64,000 nucleotides of DNA from Olleya sediminilitoris (GTDB lineage Bacteria > Bacteroidota > Bacteroidia > Flavobacteriales > Flavobacteriaceae). The stretch is taken from the NCBI RefSeq assembly GCF_016785945.1, contig NZ_JAEMEF010000005.1, forward strand, positions 1-64,000. Direction: 5' to 3'. The notes below the pieces were generated by a model. That model saw nothing but the letters and a program-made list of their open reading frames with translations. It did no database searches and was not told the origin of the DNA. Positions within the stretch are counted from its first letter, which is position 1. Each line of letters begins with the position of its first letter. Positions 32,302-41,952 of the stretch are shown here, in pieces. Both the position numbers and the translations under genes were made by a program.

Positions 32302-34305
32302 TTAAGCTTTTAAAGCTTCCAATTTTCCTTGGTAGTCTTTAATCTCGTCACGTAGTTTAGCAGCAACAATAAAGTCTAATTGTTTAGCAGCTTCTTCCAT
32401 AATTTTTCGCTTTTCTCTAATTTTCTTTTCTAATTCACCTTTAGATAAATATTCACTTTCTGGCTCAGCAGCTTTTGCAGCCTCTAGATCATAACTATAT
32501 GTACTTACTGAGTTTTGTGACAATGCACTGTCTAAGCTTTTATTTAAAGCTTTAGGTACTAAGTTGTTTTTAGTATTATAATTGATTTGCTTGGTACGTC
32601 TATATTCAGTTTCATCAATGGTTTGTTGCATGCTTTTAGTAATCTTATCTGCATACATAATTGCTTTTCCGTTAAGGTTACGTGCTGCACGACCTACAGT
32701 TTGAGTTAAAGATCTAGCCGAACGTAAAAAACCCTCTTTATCTGCGTCTAAAATAGCAACTAAAGAGACTTCTGGTAAATCTAATCCTTCACGTAATAAA
32801 TTAACACCAACTAAAACATCATAAATACCTTTACGTAAATCTTGCATGATTTGGACACGCTCTAAGGTATCTACATCACTATGTATATAATTTACTCTAA
32901 CATTTATTCGGCTTAAATATTTGGTTAATTCTTCAGCCATACGTTTTGTAAGGGTAGTAACTAATGTACGTTCATCCTTTTCAACACGTTGTTGTATTTC
33001 TTCAATTAAATCATCAATCTGATTTAAGCTTGGTCTAACTTCAATTATAGGATCCAAAAGACCAGTTGGACGTATTACTTGCTCTACATAAACACCATCA
33101 GTTTTTTGAAGTTCATAATCTGCAGGAGTAGCACTAACGTAAACCACTTGATTTTGTAAAGCTTCAAACTCTTCAAATTTTAAAGGTCTGTTGTCCATTG
33201 CAGCAGGTAATCTAAAACCATAGTCAACAAGGTTTTCTTTTCTGCTTCGGTCACCTCCATACATAGCATGTACTTGAGATACCGTTACGTGACTCTCATC
33301 CACAACCATTAAATAATCATCTGGAAAATAGTCTAATAAACAGAACGGTCTTGTACCTGGTTCACGACCATCAAGGTAACGCGAGTAATTTTCGATACCA
33401 GAGCAATACCCTAATTCTCTGATCATTTCTAAATCAAATTCGGTACGTTCTTTCAGACGTTTTGCTTCTAAATGTTTTCCAATCTCTTTGAAGTAATCGT
33501 ATTGTTTTACTAAATCGTCCTGAATAGATTTTATAGCGTTTTGTAACACATCAGGAGAGGTTACAAACATGTTTGCTGGATATATGGTAAGTCTGTCGTA
33601 TTTTTCTACTACTTCGTTAGTTTGAATATTAAAAGCTTCTATTTCTTCAATTTCATCTCCAAAAAAATGAATTCTGAAAGCATCATCAGCATAACTAGGG
33701 AAAATGTCTACAGTATCTCCTTTTATTCTAAAATTACCATGTCTAAAATCTGCTTCAGTACGCGAGTATAAACTTTGTACTAATTGATGCAATAATTTTG
33801 TGCGTGAGATTTGTTGGTCAACTTCAATAGTAATTACATTTTTCTGAAACTCGACTGGATTACCAATACCATATAAACAAGATACAGAAGCAATAACTAT
33901 AACATCACGACGTCCTGATAATAGGGAAGAGGTTGTGCTTAATCGCATTTTCTCTATCTCTTCATTGATAGATAAATCTTTTTCAATGTAAACACCAGAA
34001 GTTGGTATATAAGCTTCTGGTTGATAATAATCATAGTAAGACACAAAATACTCTACAGCATTTTCTGGAAAAAACTGCTTAAACTCAGAGTACAACTGAG
34101 CAGCTAACGTTTTGTTATGTGCTAAAACTAAGGTAGGCTTTTGTGTTTCTTCAATTACATTGGCGACAGTAAAGGTTTTACCAGAACCTGTAACACCTAA
34201 CAAAGTTTGGTATTTGTCTTGATTGTCCAAACCACCAACTAATTGTTTGATAGCATTAGGTTGATCTCCAGTTGGCTTAAACTCTGAATGTATTTTGAAT
34301 TTCAT
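32302..34305 (-). CDS. uvrB: UvrB, excinuclease ABC subunit B
   Basis: A 667-residue DNA-repair helicase-like protein. Walker A is GVTGSGKT (about 39-46); the beta-hairpin with YYDYYQPEAYIP is the DNA-gripping element. Helicase motifs LMVVDESHVT, YVSATP, TLTKRMAEEL and QTVGRAARN follow. A C-terminal UVR domain (about 625-660) contacts UvrC. It verifies lesions handed over by UvrA and prepares incision by UvrC. All motifs look intact and the length is normal (about 660-670). Confidence 0.96.
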   Translation of the reverse strand: MKFKIHSEFKPTGDQPNAIKQLVGGLDNQDKYQTLLGVTGSGKTFTVANVIEETQKPTLVLAHNKTLAAQLYSEFKQFFPENAVEYFVSYYDYYQPEAYIPTSGVYIEKDLSINEEIEKMRLSTTSSLLSGRRDVIVIASVSCLYGIGNPVEFQKNVITIEVDQQISRTKLLHQLVQSLYSRTEADFRHGNFRIKGDTVDIFPSYADDAFRIHFFGDEIEEIEAFNIQTNEVVEKYDRLTIYPANMFVTSPDVLQNAIKSIQDDLVKQYDYFKEIGKHLEAKRLKERTEFDLEMIRELGYCSGIENYSRYLDGREPGTRPFCLLDYFPDDYLMVVDESHVTVSQVHAMYGGDRSRKENLVDYGFRLPAAMDNRPLKFEEFEALQNQVVYVSATPADYELQKTDGVYVEQVIRPTGLLDPIIEVRPSLNQIDDLIEEIQQRVEKDERTLVTTLTKRMAEELTKYLSRINVRVNYIHSDVDTLERVQIMQDLRKGIYDVLVGVNLLREGLDLPEVSLVAILDADKEGFLRSARSLTQTVGRAARNLNGKAIMYADKITKSMQQTIDETEYRRTKQINYNTKNNLVPKALNKSLDSALSQNSVSTYSYDLEAAKAAEPESEYLSKGELEKKIREKRKIMEEAAKQLDFIVAAKLRDEIKDYQGKLEALKA

Positions 34306-34368
34306 AAATACAAAATTACAGAATAATAAGCAGTTTTTTATTTAAAGGAAGGTTAAAGCTTGTGTGGT

Positions 34369-36699
34369 TTATCTTATTAAACTAAAATGACCTCTTGTAG
34401 TTGTTCCGTTAGGGAAAGTCGCTAAATACCAATAATCATTGGTTGGTAATAGTTGTCCGTTTAATGTTCCGTCCCAACCATTAGATTCAGGATTTATTTG
34501 ATGTAATAATTTACCAAAACGATCAAAAATCTTAATATCCAAATTGGTGTTAAAATTTATTGTCATTCCTGAAGGTTTCCAGTATTGATTATAAATATCT
34601 CCATTTGGCGTAAAATATTTAGGAAACCCTAATATGGCAAATGTTTGTTGGGTAACACTACAACCATCAATATTTTTGATATATACAGTGTGTAATCCTG
34701 AACTTATATTGGTAAATAGGTTACTGTTTTGATAGCTTCCTTGGTCCAAAGCATACTCAAAATCGCCATTATTTTCAAGTATTACTGTTACAGTATTATT
34801 ACTAGTAGATTGTGTTTGAATAATGTCTTGGATTATTGGAGCTTGAATAGCAGTAACAGTTATGTCTCTAGTGTTAAAACAGCCATTTGGATCTGTAATG
34901 ATTACTGTGTAAACACCAATTTGATTAATATCTATAAAAGAAGTGTTGACACCTGTATCTGTTCCGTTTAGTAACCATTGGTAATAATAGTTGCTAGGTG
35001 AGTCGTTTAAAACGCCTCCTTGTAAAGTTATGGTTTCAGGATAGTTATTTAAACAATAGTCAACAGTTTCATTTTCTGAAATTTGTGGTGTGTACAATAC
35101 ATTTAATTGTACTTCTGTAATAGCGTAACAATCGATGCTGTTGGTTTTAACTTTTGCAATTATAGTTTGTGTGTCTGGTTGTGTTGTTAAAAATTGTGTT
35201 GGCAACGGATTGCTTTCCGCGAAAGCGTCCTCCATTGTATTATAAAAAGTTATTGAAGCATTGGTTGGCACTTGAGGTTGGATTTGTGCAGCGACCTCAT
35301 CTAAATCAAAAGTTGCTAAACCGTCAATGTCACCAGCATCACAACCGTCAAAACTATAATTAGGCAAAGTATTATTAGATATACTTAATGCTATTTGAGA
35401 GATATTTGTACATCCTGATTGATTATTAACCAATAAAGCATAAACGGTTTGATTTATGCTAGTGTTTTCAAAATTTTGAGGTGTAGTAATTGGGTTTGAT
35501 TGTTGCTCAGCATCTAATTGAGAGGTGTAAAAACCTTGTATAGATAAATCTGGATTTGTTCCTAAAAGCGTTTGGTCTACTGTAAATAAATTATAATTAC
35601 TATAGCCATCTTGATCAAAATCACATTGTATTATTGAGGTGTTTAATGTTGGAAAATCATCATATTTTTCTATAATAATTTCGCCATAGCTAATACAACC
35701 ATTGGCCAAAGTGACCTCAACGTTATAGGTTGCTGCATTTTGTACATCTAATGTAGGATTGGTTTGAGCAGCTAATAAGGTATTGTCTTGATACCAGGTG
35801 TAAGTATTAATTCCTGGTTGGGTAGCATCTAAAGTAATAACGTCATTTGGACATAAAGCATTATTTGTATCTTCCAATAAATTAGGGCCTAAGTTAGTGG
35901 TGACTTGAAAACTTCCAGCTTCTAAAAATACAGCAGAGTCGTATCTGTAATTTTGCTCGTCTGCAATAACAAGCTTTACTTGATAGGTTACATTAGGTGA
36001 AGTGTTTGCTGTAGCAGAAAGAACTTTGGTTTGTCCATTAAAATTGATTGGTGCATTGGCACCATTCCAACTTCCAAAATAAAACTGATTTTCTTCTTGA
36101 CAACCACCTGGTATTTCTGGATGAACGGTTGTAACCTTAACAGGTGTTTGTGTATTAGGTACTAAAGCTATATTTTGGTATTGTTGTTGACCAACTTCGC
36201 GAATTAAAAATCCAAATAAATCAGAAAATTGGCATGTATTAGGATTGTTTTCTTGGTACTCTTCAGATGCAAAAATGTAATTGAAGCTAATTTGAGAGGC
36301 TATAGTAGTAAATTCAAATTCAAGTATGGTTGCATTTATGGTATTGTTTTCGTTTAAAGCTATTTCTAGATCTTGGTCACCAGACCAATTATTAGCATTA
36401 TCATCACTTAAAGATGTGTTTGGACCATTAACATTACTTAAGCGTCCAGTACTTAAAACAATTCCATTTTGAAACGGAAACGTAGTACCTGTTGCGTTAA
36501 AATAACCATAACTTTGGTCAGAGCCTCCAAAATCGCCACCAACTACGTTTGTTACTTGGATATTTGTAATACAGTTACTGTCAATTAAAACATCTTCTAT
36601 TAACTGTTGAGGTGTATAAGTTTGTACGTCTGTTGTAACGTTTTGTGCAGTTGTAACATTAACAATCAAAACTAAAACTAAAAGTAATCTACTTTGCAT
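34369..36699 (-). CDS. T9SS type B cargo with choice-of-anchor L domain
   Basis: A 776-residue secreted protein; I use the ATG at 36699 (MQSRLLLVLVLIVNVTTAQ), which gives a proper signal peptide. A choice-of-anchor L domain (about 25-270; YTPQQLIEDVL, GIVLSTGRL, FNYIFASEEYQ, LFGFLIREVG) is followed by an Ig-like strand region. Two Cys-bounded repeats of the CDx-DGxxxFDL type come next, then another Ig-like part. The type B sorting domain closes it (GFPKYFTPNGD, KIFDRFGKLL, GWDGTLNGQ, HFSLIR). Probably a surface adhesin. Same architecture as the gene 60 bp upstream. Confidence 0.88.
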   Translation of the reverse strand: MQSRLLLVLVLIVNVTTAQNVTTDVQTYTPQQLIEDVLIDSNCITNIQVTNVVGGDFGGSDQSYGYFNATGTTFPFQNGIVLSTGRLSNVNGPNTSLSDDNANNWSGDQDLEIALNENNTINATILEFEFTTIASQISFNYIFASEEYQENNPNTCQFSDLFGFLIREVGQQQYQNIALVPNTQTPVKVTTVHPEIPGGCQEENQFYFGSWNGANAPINFNGQTKVLSATANTSPNVTYQVKLVIADEQNYRYDSAVFLEAGSFQVTTNLGPNLLEDTNNALCPNDVITLDATQPGINTYTWYQDNTLLAAQTNPTLDVQNAATYNVEVTLANGCISYGEIIIEKYDDFPTLNTSIIQCDFDQDGYSNYNLFTVDQTLLGTNPDLSIQGFYTSQLDAEQQSNPITTPQNFENTSINQTVYALLVNNQSGCTNISQIALSISNNTLPNYSFDGCDAGDIDGLATFDLDEVAAQIQPQVPTNASITFYNTMEDAFAESNPLPTQFLTTQPDTQTIIAKVKTNSIDCYAITEVQLNVLYTPQISENETVDYCLNNYPETITLQGGVLNDSPSNYYYQWLLNGTDTGVNTSFIDINQIGVYTVIITDPNGCFNTRDITVTAIQAPIIQDIIQTQSTSNNTVTVILENNGDFEYALDQGSYQNSNLFTNISSGLHTVYIKNIDGCSVTQQTFAILGFPKYFTPNGDIYNQYWKPSGMTINFNTNLDIKIFDRFGKLLHQINPESNGWDGTLNGQLLPTNDYWYLATFPNGTTTRGHFSLIR

Positions 36700-36759
36700 A
36701 TCAATTTTTAGGGATAGCAAAGGTAAACAACAATTATTTTTAAAATAAAATTTTAAGTG

Positions 36760-39700
36760 TTAAAGCTTTAGAGCAAAATGACCTTTAACCTGAAACTCAA
36801 CAGCTCCCTTTTTAACATCAGCAACAAACCAATAATCACTACTTGGCATTAGGTTTCCATTATAACTTCCATCCCATCCCATAGAGCTGTGGTTTAGCGT
36901 TTTTAATAACTTACCATAACGATCATAAATATTAACAACAGTACCTTCTAATTGGTTGACACCAGTGATGTGCCAAGTATCAAAATAGCCATCTCCATTT
37001 GGAGTAACAAATTTAGGTGTATCAATTATTACTATTTCTTTAGATGTCGAGTTACAGCCATTTAAATCTATAACCGTAATCACATGAGGTCCAATGGGTA
37101 CATTAGTAAATAGGTTAGATTCTTGAGGAGCTTCGTCGTCAAATTGATATAGGTAATTTCCAATACCAGAAACCTCAACGGTTACATTATTTGGATCTGA
37201 AAAATCTACAGTCTCAGTAAAATCTATTGTTGCAGCTTCCGACTCTGACACAGTAAACGTTGTTGAGGTTGTACAACCGTTTTGTGTAGTAACTGTAACG
37301 GAATATGTTCCTATTTCTGTTATTTCTATATAACTACTTGTGCTATTAGTTGACCAAGCATAATTATCTGTAGGTATATTAGTCTCGGCAGATACTAATA
37401 AAGGTAAGTTTTCTAAACATAATACCTGATCTTGAATATCCAACTCTGGTTTTCTATTTACAATAGTTTTAAAGCTTGTAGTATTGTAACAGCCTGTGGT
37501 ATTATTTTGAACTCTAATGAAGTATTCAGAATTATTTTCAGAATCTACGTTTAAATCTTCTAGTACATTAGTGTTATTTTCTGCATCAACTAGCGTTTCA
37601 AAATAAGAGACAGTAAACTCACTAGGATTTTGACCATTTAAAGCTGTAGCTGTTTGTTGACTAAAATCAAAAATTGCAAAGGTGTCATAATCATTATCAC
37701 ATTGCTCTAAATCTGGAACTGTTCCTGCTGTTGGTATTGGAAAAGCTTGAAGTGTAAAACTACCTATATTATAACAGATGCTATTGGTAAAATTAGCTCT
37801 TACAAATAGGGTTTGATTACCAATAGTGTAGTTATAATTGTTGTCTAAAGCATTCTGTTGTGCTTCAGCATCAACTTGTGAAGTATAAAAAGTCGCTTCA
37901 ATAGATAGTGTTGTGTCTGTAATATTAGGTAAAGCTTCGTTTAAATTGTAAGTATTCGTGCTATCTTCACAGGTGTTTACTACAACATTTGGTGTTATGG
38001 TTGGAGGCGTATTAACTGTTAGTAATAACGGAATTTCAGCATAACAATTAGAAACGGTATTTAATACTTTAATATAAACTGTTTGTGGATTTACTGTGTT
38101 TGTAAAGTTAGTAGGATCCATGATTCTGTTTGAAGATAATTCTAAATCTCCAGAAGAAGTATAATATTCAACAACAGTGTTATCTTGTCTTATAGAAAGT
38201 ACTTCAAATTCTGAAACCGTTAAATCAAACGTTGCAAAACCATCCGTATTATCATCACACATTTCTAAACCACTAGCAGAGTTTGTTGAAGGTACAGAAA
38301 TAACGTTAAACACAAAGCTTTCTATACCTTTACAAAACGTACCATTGTCTATAGTTGCAAATACTTGTTGCGGATTTACAGTGGTTGTAAAACTATCAGG
38401 TAAAGGGTTGATTTGTGCTTCTGCATCTGCAAGTGTTAAGTGGTAAGTTATACTTAATGTTTCGGGTGAATTTTGACTGATTTGAGAAGATATTTCTGTT
38501 AAATCAAACGTAGAAAACCCATCATTTGAAACATCATCACAAACAAACACATCTGTTGGTGCATCGTAAATTGGGTTAGAACTGACTTCTATTTGAAATG
38601 ACGATGTGCCATAACAATCTGAATCTGTAGTGTTTTGAACACGAACAAATATAGTCTGAGGATTAGAGATGTTTTCATAAATATTATTTTTGTTAATAGG
38701 GTTATTTCCAGAATCAGCATCTACATGAGACGCATAATATAACACTTGCTTACCTGTTTGACCATTAAGTATTTCGGCATCTTTATTAGAGAATAAAAAT
38801 TCGCCTATTTGGTCTCCATCAGTCTCGCAACTAATATAGGTTTCAATTGCATCAAAGACAGGTAATGTGTTGACATAAATTCTAATATTGTCTACTCTAA
38901 AACATCCTGTTGTTGCGTTTTCAACACGACAAAATACCATTTGGGTGTCTGCATTGTAACTAGTATCGTTTAGTATAGGGTTACTGTTAGATTGAGCATC
39001 CACTTGTGTGTTGTGAAATGTAATGGTTCTGTTGTTGGTATCTGGTACCATTTGATCTATAGACTGTGTTAAATCTACAATAGAAAAACCATCTTGATCA
39101 TCATCACAAATAATAATGTCTTCGGCATTATTTACTTGAGGAGCAGGTAATACATTAATAGTTAAAGCAGAAGTTGCACTACAACTATTTTGATTTTGGA
39201 CTCTAACATATACTGTTAAAGGGTTACTTGTATTATCATAAAAAGGTGGTAATGCATTAACGTTAGCTTCTGCATTAGCTTGAGATGCAAAATATTTTAC
39301 TGTTCCGCCTTCAACACCAGTTGCAACATAATCGTCAAAGCTAGTTAAGTCTATACTTGTAAACCCATCACTGTTGGTATCACAATAATTTTGTGTTGTT
39401 AATGTTTGTATATCAAAACCTTGGTTAATTATTAGTTGTATTGAAGATTTATAAGAGCATGCTGGACTCTGTAATGTAATAAATAATGTTTTAGGAGCAT
39501 TATTTACTGTATAAGGTTGGTTTTGGTTAATAGCATTGGTGTTTGCTGTTTGGTCTTCAACGGTTTCATAAAAATCAATTGTTAGATCTTCGTTACCATT
39601 AATTATCATAATACCAACTTGTAGTAAATCAAAATCTACAATTCCATCATTGGAAGCATCGTCACATTCGTAAAAATCTGTTATTTCGGTACCAGTTTCA

Positions 39701-41577
39701 AGTAAAAAAGTGTGTAATTCTTGTGGTACTATTGACACGCAACCAGTATCATTGTCTTCAACTCTAATAAATAAGGTTTGTACAAATTGTTGTGTATTTG
39801 GATAGTTGGTTGGATTGTTAATCGGGTTTGTGCCTTCATAAGCTTCATCTTCGGTTTCATGATGAGTTACTGTCACATTTGTAAGACCTTGTAATACGTC
39901 ATCAAGATTTTCGGTTAAATCAAAATTGTCATAACCATTTCCGTCTTGTTCACAAGCATCTAAAGATAATGTGTCCATAATGATATCAGGAAAGTTATTA
40001 ATCTGAATATCTAAAGTTGTTGTCGTACTACAACCTGAAGTTATATCTAATACACTAACGTAAAGTGTTTCAGTATTACTAGCAGGAGTATAAGGCGACT
40101 CTATTTGGTTTTCAATACTGTTTGCATCAGTTTGATTAAAATGATAATTAACATAGTAGTTTGGATTATTGTTAGTGATTTCGTCGTTTTTTACCGTTAA
40201 ATCAATTGCACTATTATTAGCAGCGCAAATTGTTAAATTAGAAGGGTTAGTTATTGATAAATAAGCGTTTATTATTAAATCAAAACTGCCCATGTATACA
40301 CAACCAGAACTATTATTTTGTGCTCTAAAATATATTGTTTGTGTAGGGTTTGTACTTAAATACTGTGTGATAGCATTAGTGTTTTCTATTGCTTCGTTTT
40401 GATATAAATGAAATGTTGTCGTATAAGTTGCACTTGGTAAAGTCGTTTCTACTTCAGAAATTTTTGTACTTAAATCAAAGATTTCTTCTCCATCATTTGA
40501 AGCATCATCACAAACTTCAAAATCTGATATTAAAGTTCCGTCTTGAATGGTGTTTAAAGCAATATTAATTGAATCTTCAAAAGTACAAGTGTCTGTATTT
40601 AATGGTACAGTGACTTGCACAGTGTAATTTCCATTTGTATCAACAAATAGAGAGTTTGTATTCTGTCCTGCTATAATTGTATTGTTTACATACCATTGGT
40701 AAGTTGCTTGCGGATTATTAGTGTCTGCATTTAATGTAACAGAAGTGTCACAGGTATTAATGTCTTCACCTAAATACACACTATCTGTAAAACTGTTACC
40801 TTCAATAAATACAGCAGTATCAAAATTACGATCGGTTTGATCTGCAATTATTAATTTAATATTGTATTGTACGTTTGGCAGTATGTTAGCAGATGCACTT
40901 AAAACTGTGGTACGACCATTAAAGTTTGTATCTCCTACGTTATAACCTTCAAAATATTGACCATTTTCTGCAGCACAAAACCCTACAATATCATCATGAA
41001 TAGTATTTGTATTTACAGGTATACTTGTATTTGGGACAACAGCAATATTTTGATATGCATCACCACTTCCAGCTTCTCTAATTAAAAAAGCAAAACCATC
41101 AGAATATAGACATGGATACTCAGCAAAATATTCTTCTGAAGCTAAAATGTAATTAAATTGAACTGTATTTGAAGCTGATATAAAATCAAACTCAATTGAT
41201 GTTGCATTTAATGTGTTATTTATACCTAAGGCAGCTTCTAAATCTGGATCTGTAGTCCAAGCTGTAGTTCCTTCGTTTAAAGGACTAGTATTTAATGTGT
41301 TTCCTGCAGAGTTAGCTTGACCTGTAGATAATATTATTCCGTTTTCAAACGGAAAATCAGATCCAGCTTTTTCAAAATAACCAAAACTTGAAAATCCATC
41401 AATATTTCCGTTTACAGTAGAATTTATATTAGATACCTCAACACAGCCTTGTACTAAATTATCCTGAACTAATTGTTGTGCAGAAAACGAATCATCAATA
41501 GATATCTGTTGAGCAAAACTTGCTGACGAAAGCACTAAAAGTAGAGTGAAAAATGTTGGTCTTAGGTTAATTTTCAT
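36760..41577 (-). CDS. Giant T9SS type B adhesin-like protein with ~10 repeats
   Basis: A 1605-residue secreted protein: signal peptide (about 1-22), choice-of-anchor L domain (about 25-265), and an Ig-like stretch. About ten repeats of 80-90 residues follow. Each begins with a Cys-Asp-Asp/DG loop and FDLT (CDDASNDGEEIFDL, CDDDQDGFSIVDLT, CDDVSNDGFSTFDLT, CDDNTDGFATFDLT) and ends with a second Cys after a strand such as VFVRVQN. A final Ig-like domain and the type B sorting domain (PKFVTPNGDGYFDTW, YDRYGKLL, GHFALKL) close the protein. The Asp loops suggest calcium binding and the Cys pairs one disulfide per repeat (inference). A clear promoter lies upstream. Confidence 0.88.
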   Translation of the reverse strand: MKINLRPTFFTLLLVLSSASFAQQISIDDSFSAQQLVQDNLVQGCVEVSNINSTVNGNIDGFSSFGYFEKAGSDFPFENGIILSTGQANSAGNTLNTSPLNEGTTAWTTDPDLEAALGINNTLNATSIEFDFISASNTVQFNYILASEEYFAEYPCLYSDGFAFLIREAGSGDAYQNIAVVPNTSIPVNTNTIHDDIVGFCAAENGQYFEGYNVGDTNFNGRTTVLSASANILPNVQYNIKLIIADQTDRNFDTAVFIEGNSFTDSVYLGEDINTCDTSVTLNADTNNPQATYQWYVNNTIIAGQNTNSLFVDTNGNYTVQVTVPLNTDTCTFEDSINIALNTIQDGTLISDFEVCDDASNDGEEIFDLSTKISEVETTLPSATYTTTFHLYQNEAIENTNAITQYLSTNPTQTIYFRAQNNSSGCVYMGSFDLIINAYLSITNPSNLTICAANNSAIDLTVKNDEITNNNPNYYVNYHFNQTDANSIENQIESPYTPASNTETLYVSVLDITSGCSTTTTLDIQINNFPDIIMDTLSLDACEQDGNGYDNFDLTENLDDVLQGLTNVTVTHHETEDEAYEGTNPINNPTNYPNTQQFVQTLFIRVEDNDTGCVSIVPQELHTFLLETGTEITDFYECDDASNDGIVDFDLLQVGIMIINGNEDLTIDFYETVEDQTANTNAINQNQPYTVNNAPKTLFITLQSPACSYKSSIQLIINQGFDIQTLTTQNYCDTNSDGFTSIDLTSFDDYVATGVEGGTVKYFASQANAEANVNALPPFYDNTSNPLTVYVRVQNQNSCSATSALTINVLPAPQVNNAEDIIICDDDQDGFSIVDLTQSIDQMVPDTNNRTITFHNTQVDAQSNSNPILNDTSYNADTQMVFCRVENATTGCFRVDNIRIYVNTLPVFDAIETYISCETDGDQIGEFLFSNKDAEILNGQTGKQVLYYASHVDADSGNNPINKNNIYENISNPQTIFVRVQNTTDSDCYGTSSFQIEVSSNPIYDAPTDVFVCDDVSNDGFSTFDLTEISSQISQNSPETLSITYHLTLADAEAQINPLPDSFTTTVNPQQVFATIDNGTFCKGIESFVFNVISVPSTNSASGLEMCDDNTDGFATFDLTVSEFEVLSIRQDNTVVEYYTSSGDLELSSNRIMDPTNFTNTVNPQTVYIKVLNTVSNCYAEIPLLLTVNTPPTITPNVVVNTCEDSTNTYNLNEALPNITDTTLSIEATFYTSQVDAEAQQNALDNNYNYTIGNQTLFVRANFTNSICYNIGSFTLQAFPIPTAGTVPDLEQCDNDYDTFAIFDFSQQTATALNGQNPSEFTVSYFETLVDAENNTNVLEDLNVDSENNSEYFIRVQNNTTGCYNTTSFKTIVNRKPELDIQDQVLCLENLPLLVSAETNIPTDNYAWSTNSTSSYIEITEIGTYSVTVTTQNGCTTSTTFTVSESEAATIDFTETVDFSDPNNVTVEVSGIGNYLYQFDDEAPQESNLFTNVPIGPHVITVIDLNGCNSTSKEIVIIDTPKFVTPNGDGYFDTWHITGVNQLEGTVVNIYDRYGKLLKTLNHSSMGWDGSYNGNLMPSSDYWFVADVKKGAVEFQVKGHFALKL

Positions 41578-41952
41578 TGCTTTTATTGGTTTTTTGTTAA
41601 AACACGATGAAATACATATATTATCGATTAAAGGACAAACATATGTAAAATATCGACTAAACGCAAATTTTGACGATAAAAAGAAATTTTTATTTTCCTG
41701 ATTTCTAAATTATTAGCAAAAAGTCGCGTTTTTAGACTTGCTAAGCGTATTTTGAGATATAGCTATTTTTTAGAAAAAAATGTTTCTATTGGAGTTTGAG
41801 AGGATAGTTTTATTAAATGAAGCTTGGCTAAGTTGTTTTAATAACTCAAAAACATCATTTATTTTGAAGAATACTAATTTTGAATGTTTTATGGGTAGGT
41901 AAAAACGGTATAACCTGAAGTATTGATTAATACTAAATATAAAGTCGATTAT
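41578..41952. other. Intergenic region between two T9SS cargo genes, 375 bp
   Basis: Contains the promoter at 41636-41667 for the 1605-residue protein. An imperfect inverted repeat at about 41712-41744 (TTAGCA...GACTTGCTAA) has no T-run. No open frame. It splits the four cargo genes into two transcripts. Confidence 0.55.
41636..41667 (-). promoter_or_regulatory. Promoter of the 1605-residue T9SS protein
   Basis: On the minus strand TTTG (41667-41664), 20 bp, TATGTTTG (41643-41636): exact Bacteroidota consensus, 59 bp before the ATG. Confidence 0.75.

Noticed and set aside
32302-32304. Possible frameshift merging the TerB-like gene and uvrB
   Set aside because: They are on opposite strands and simply abut at their stop codons.
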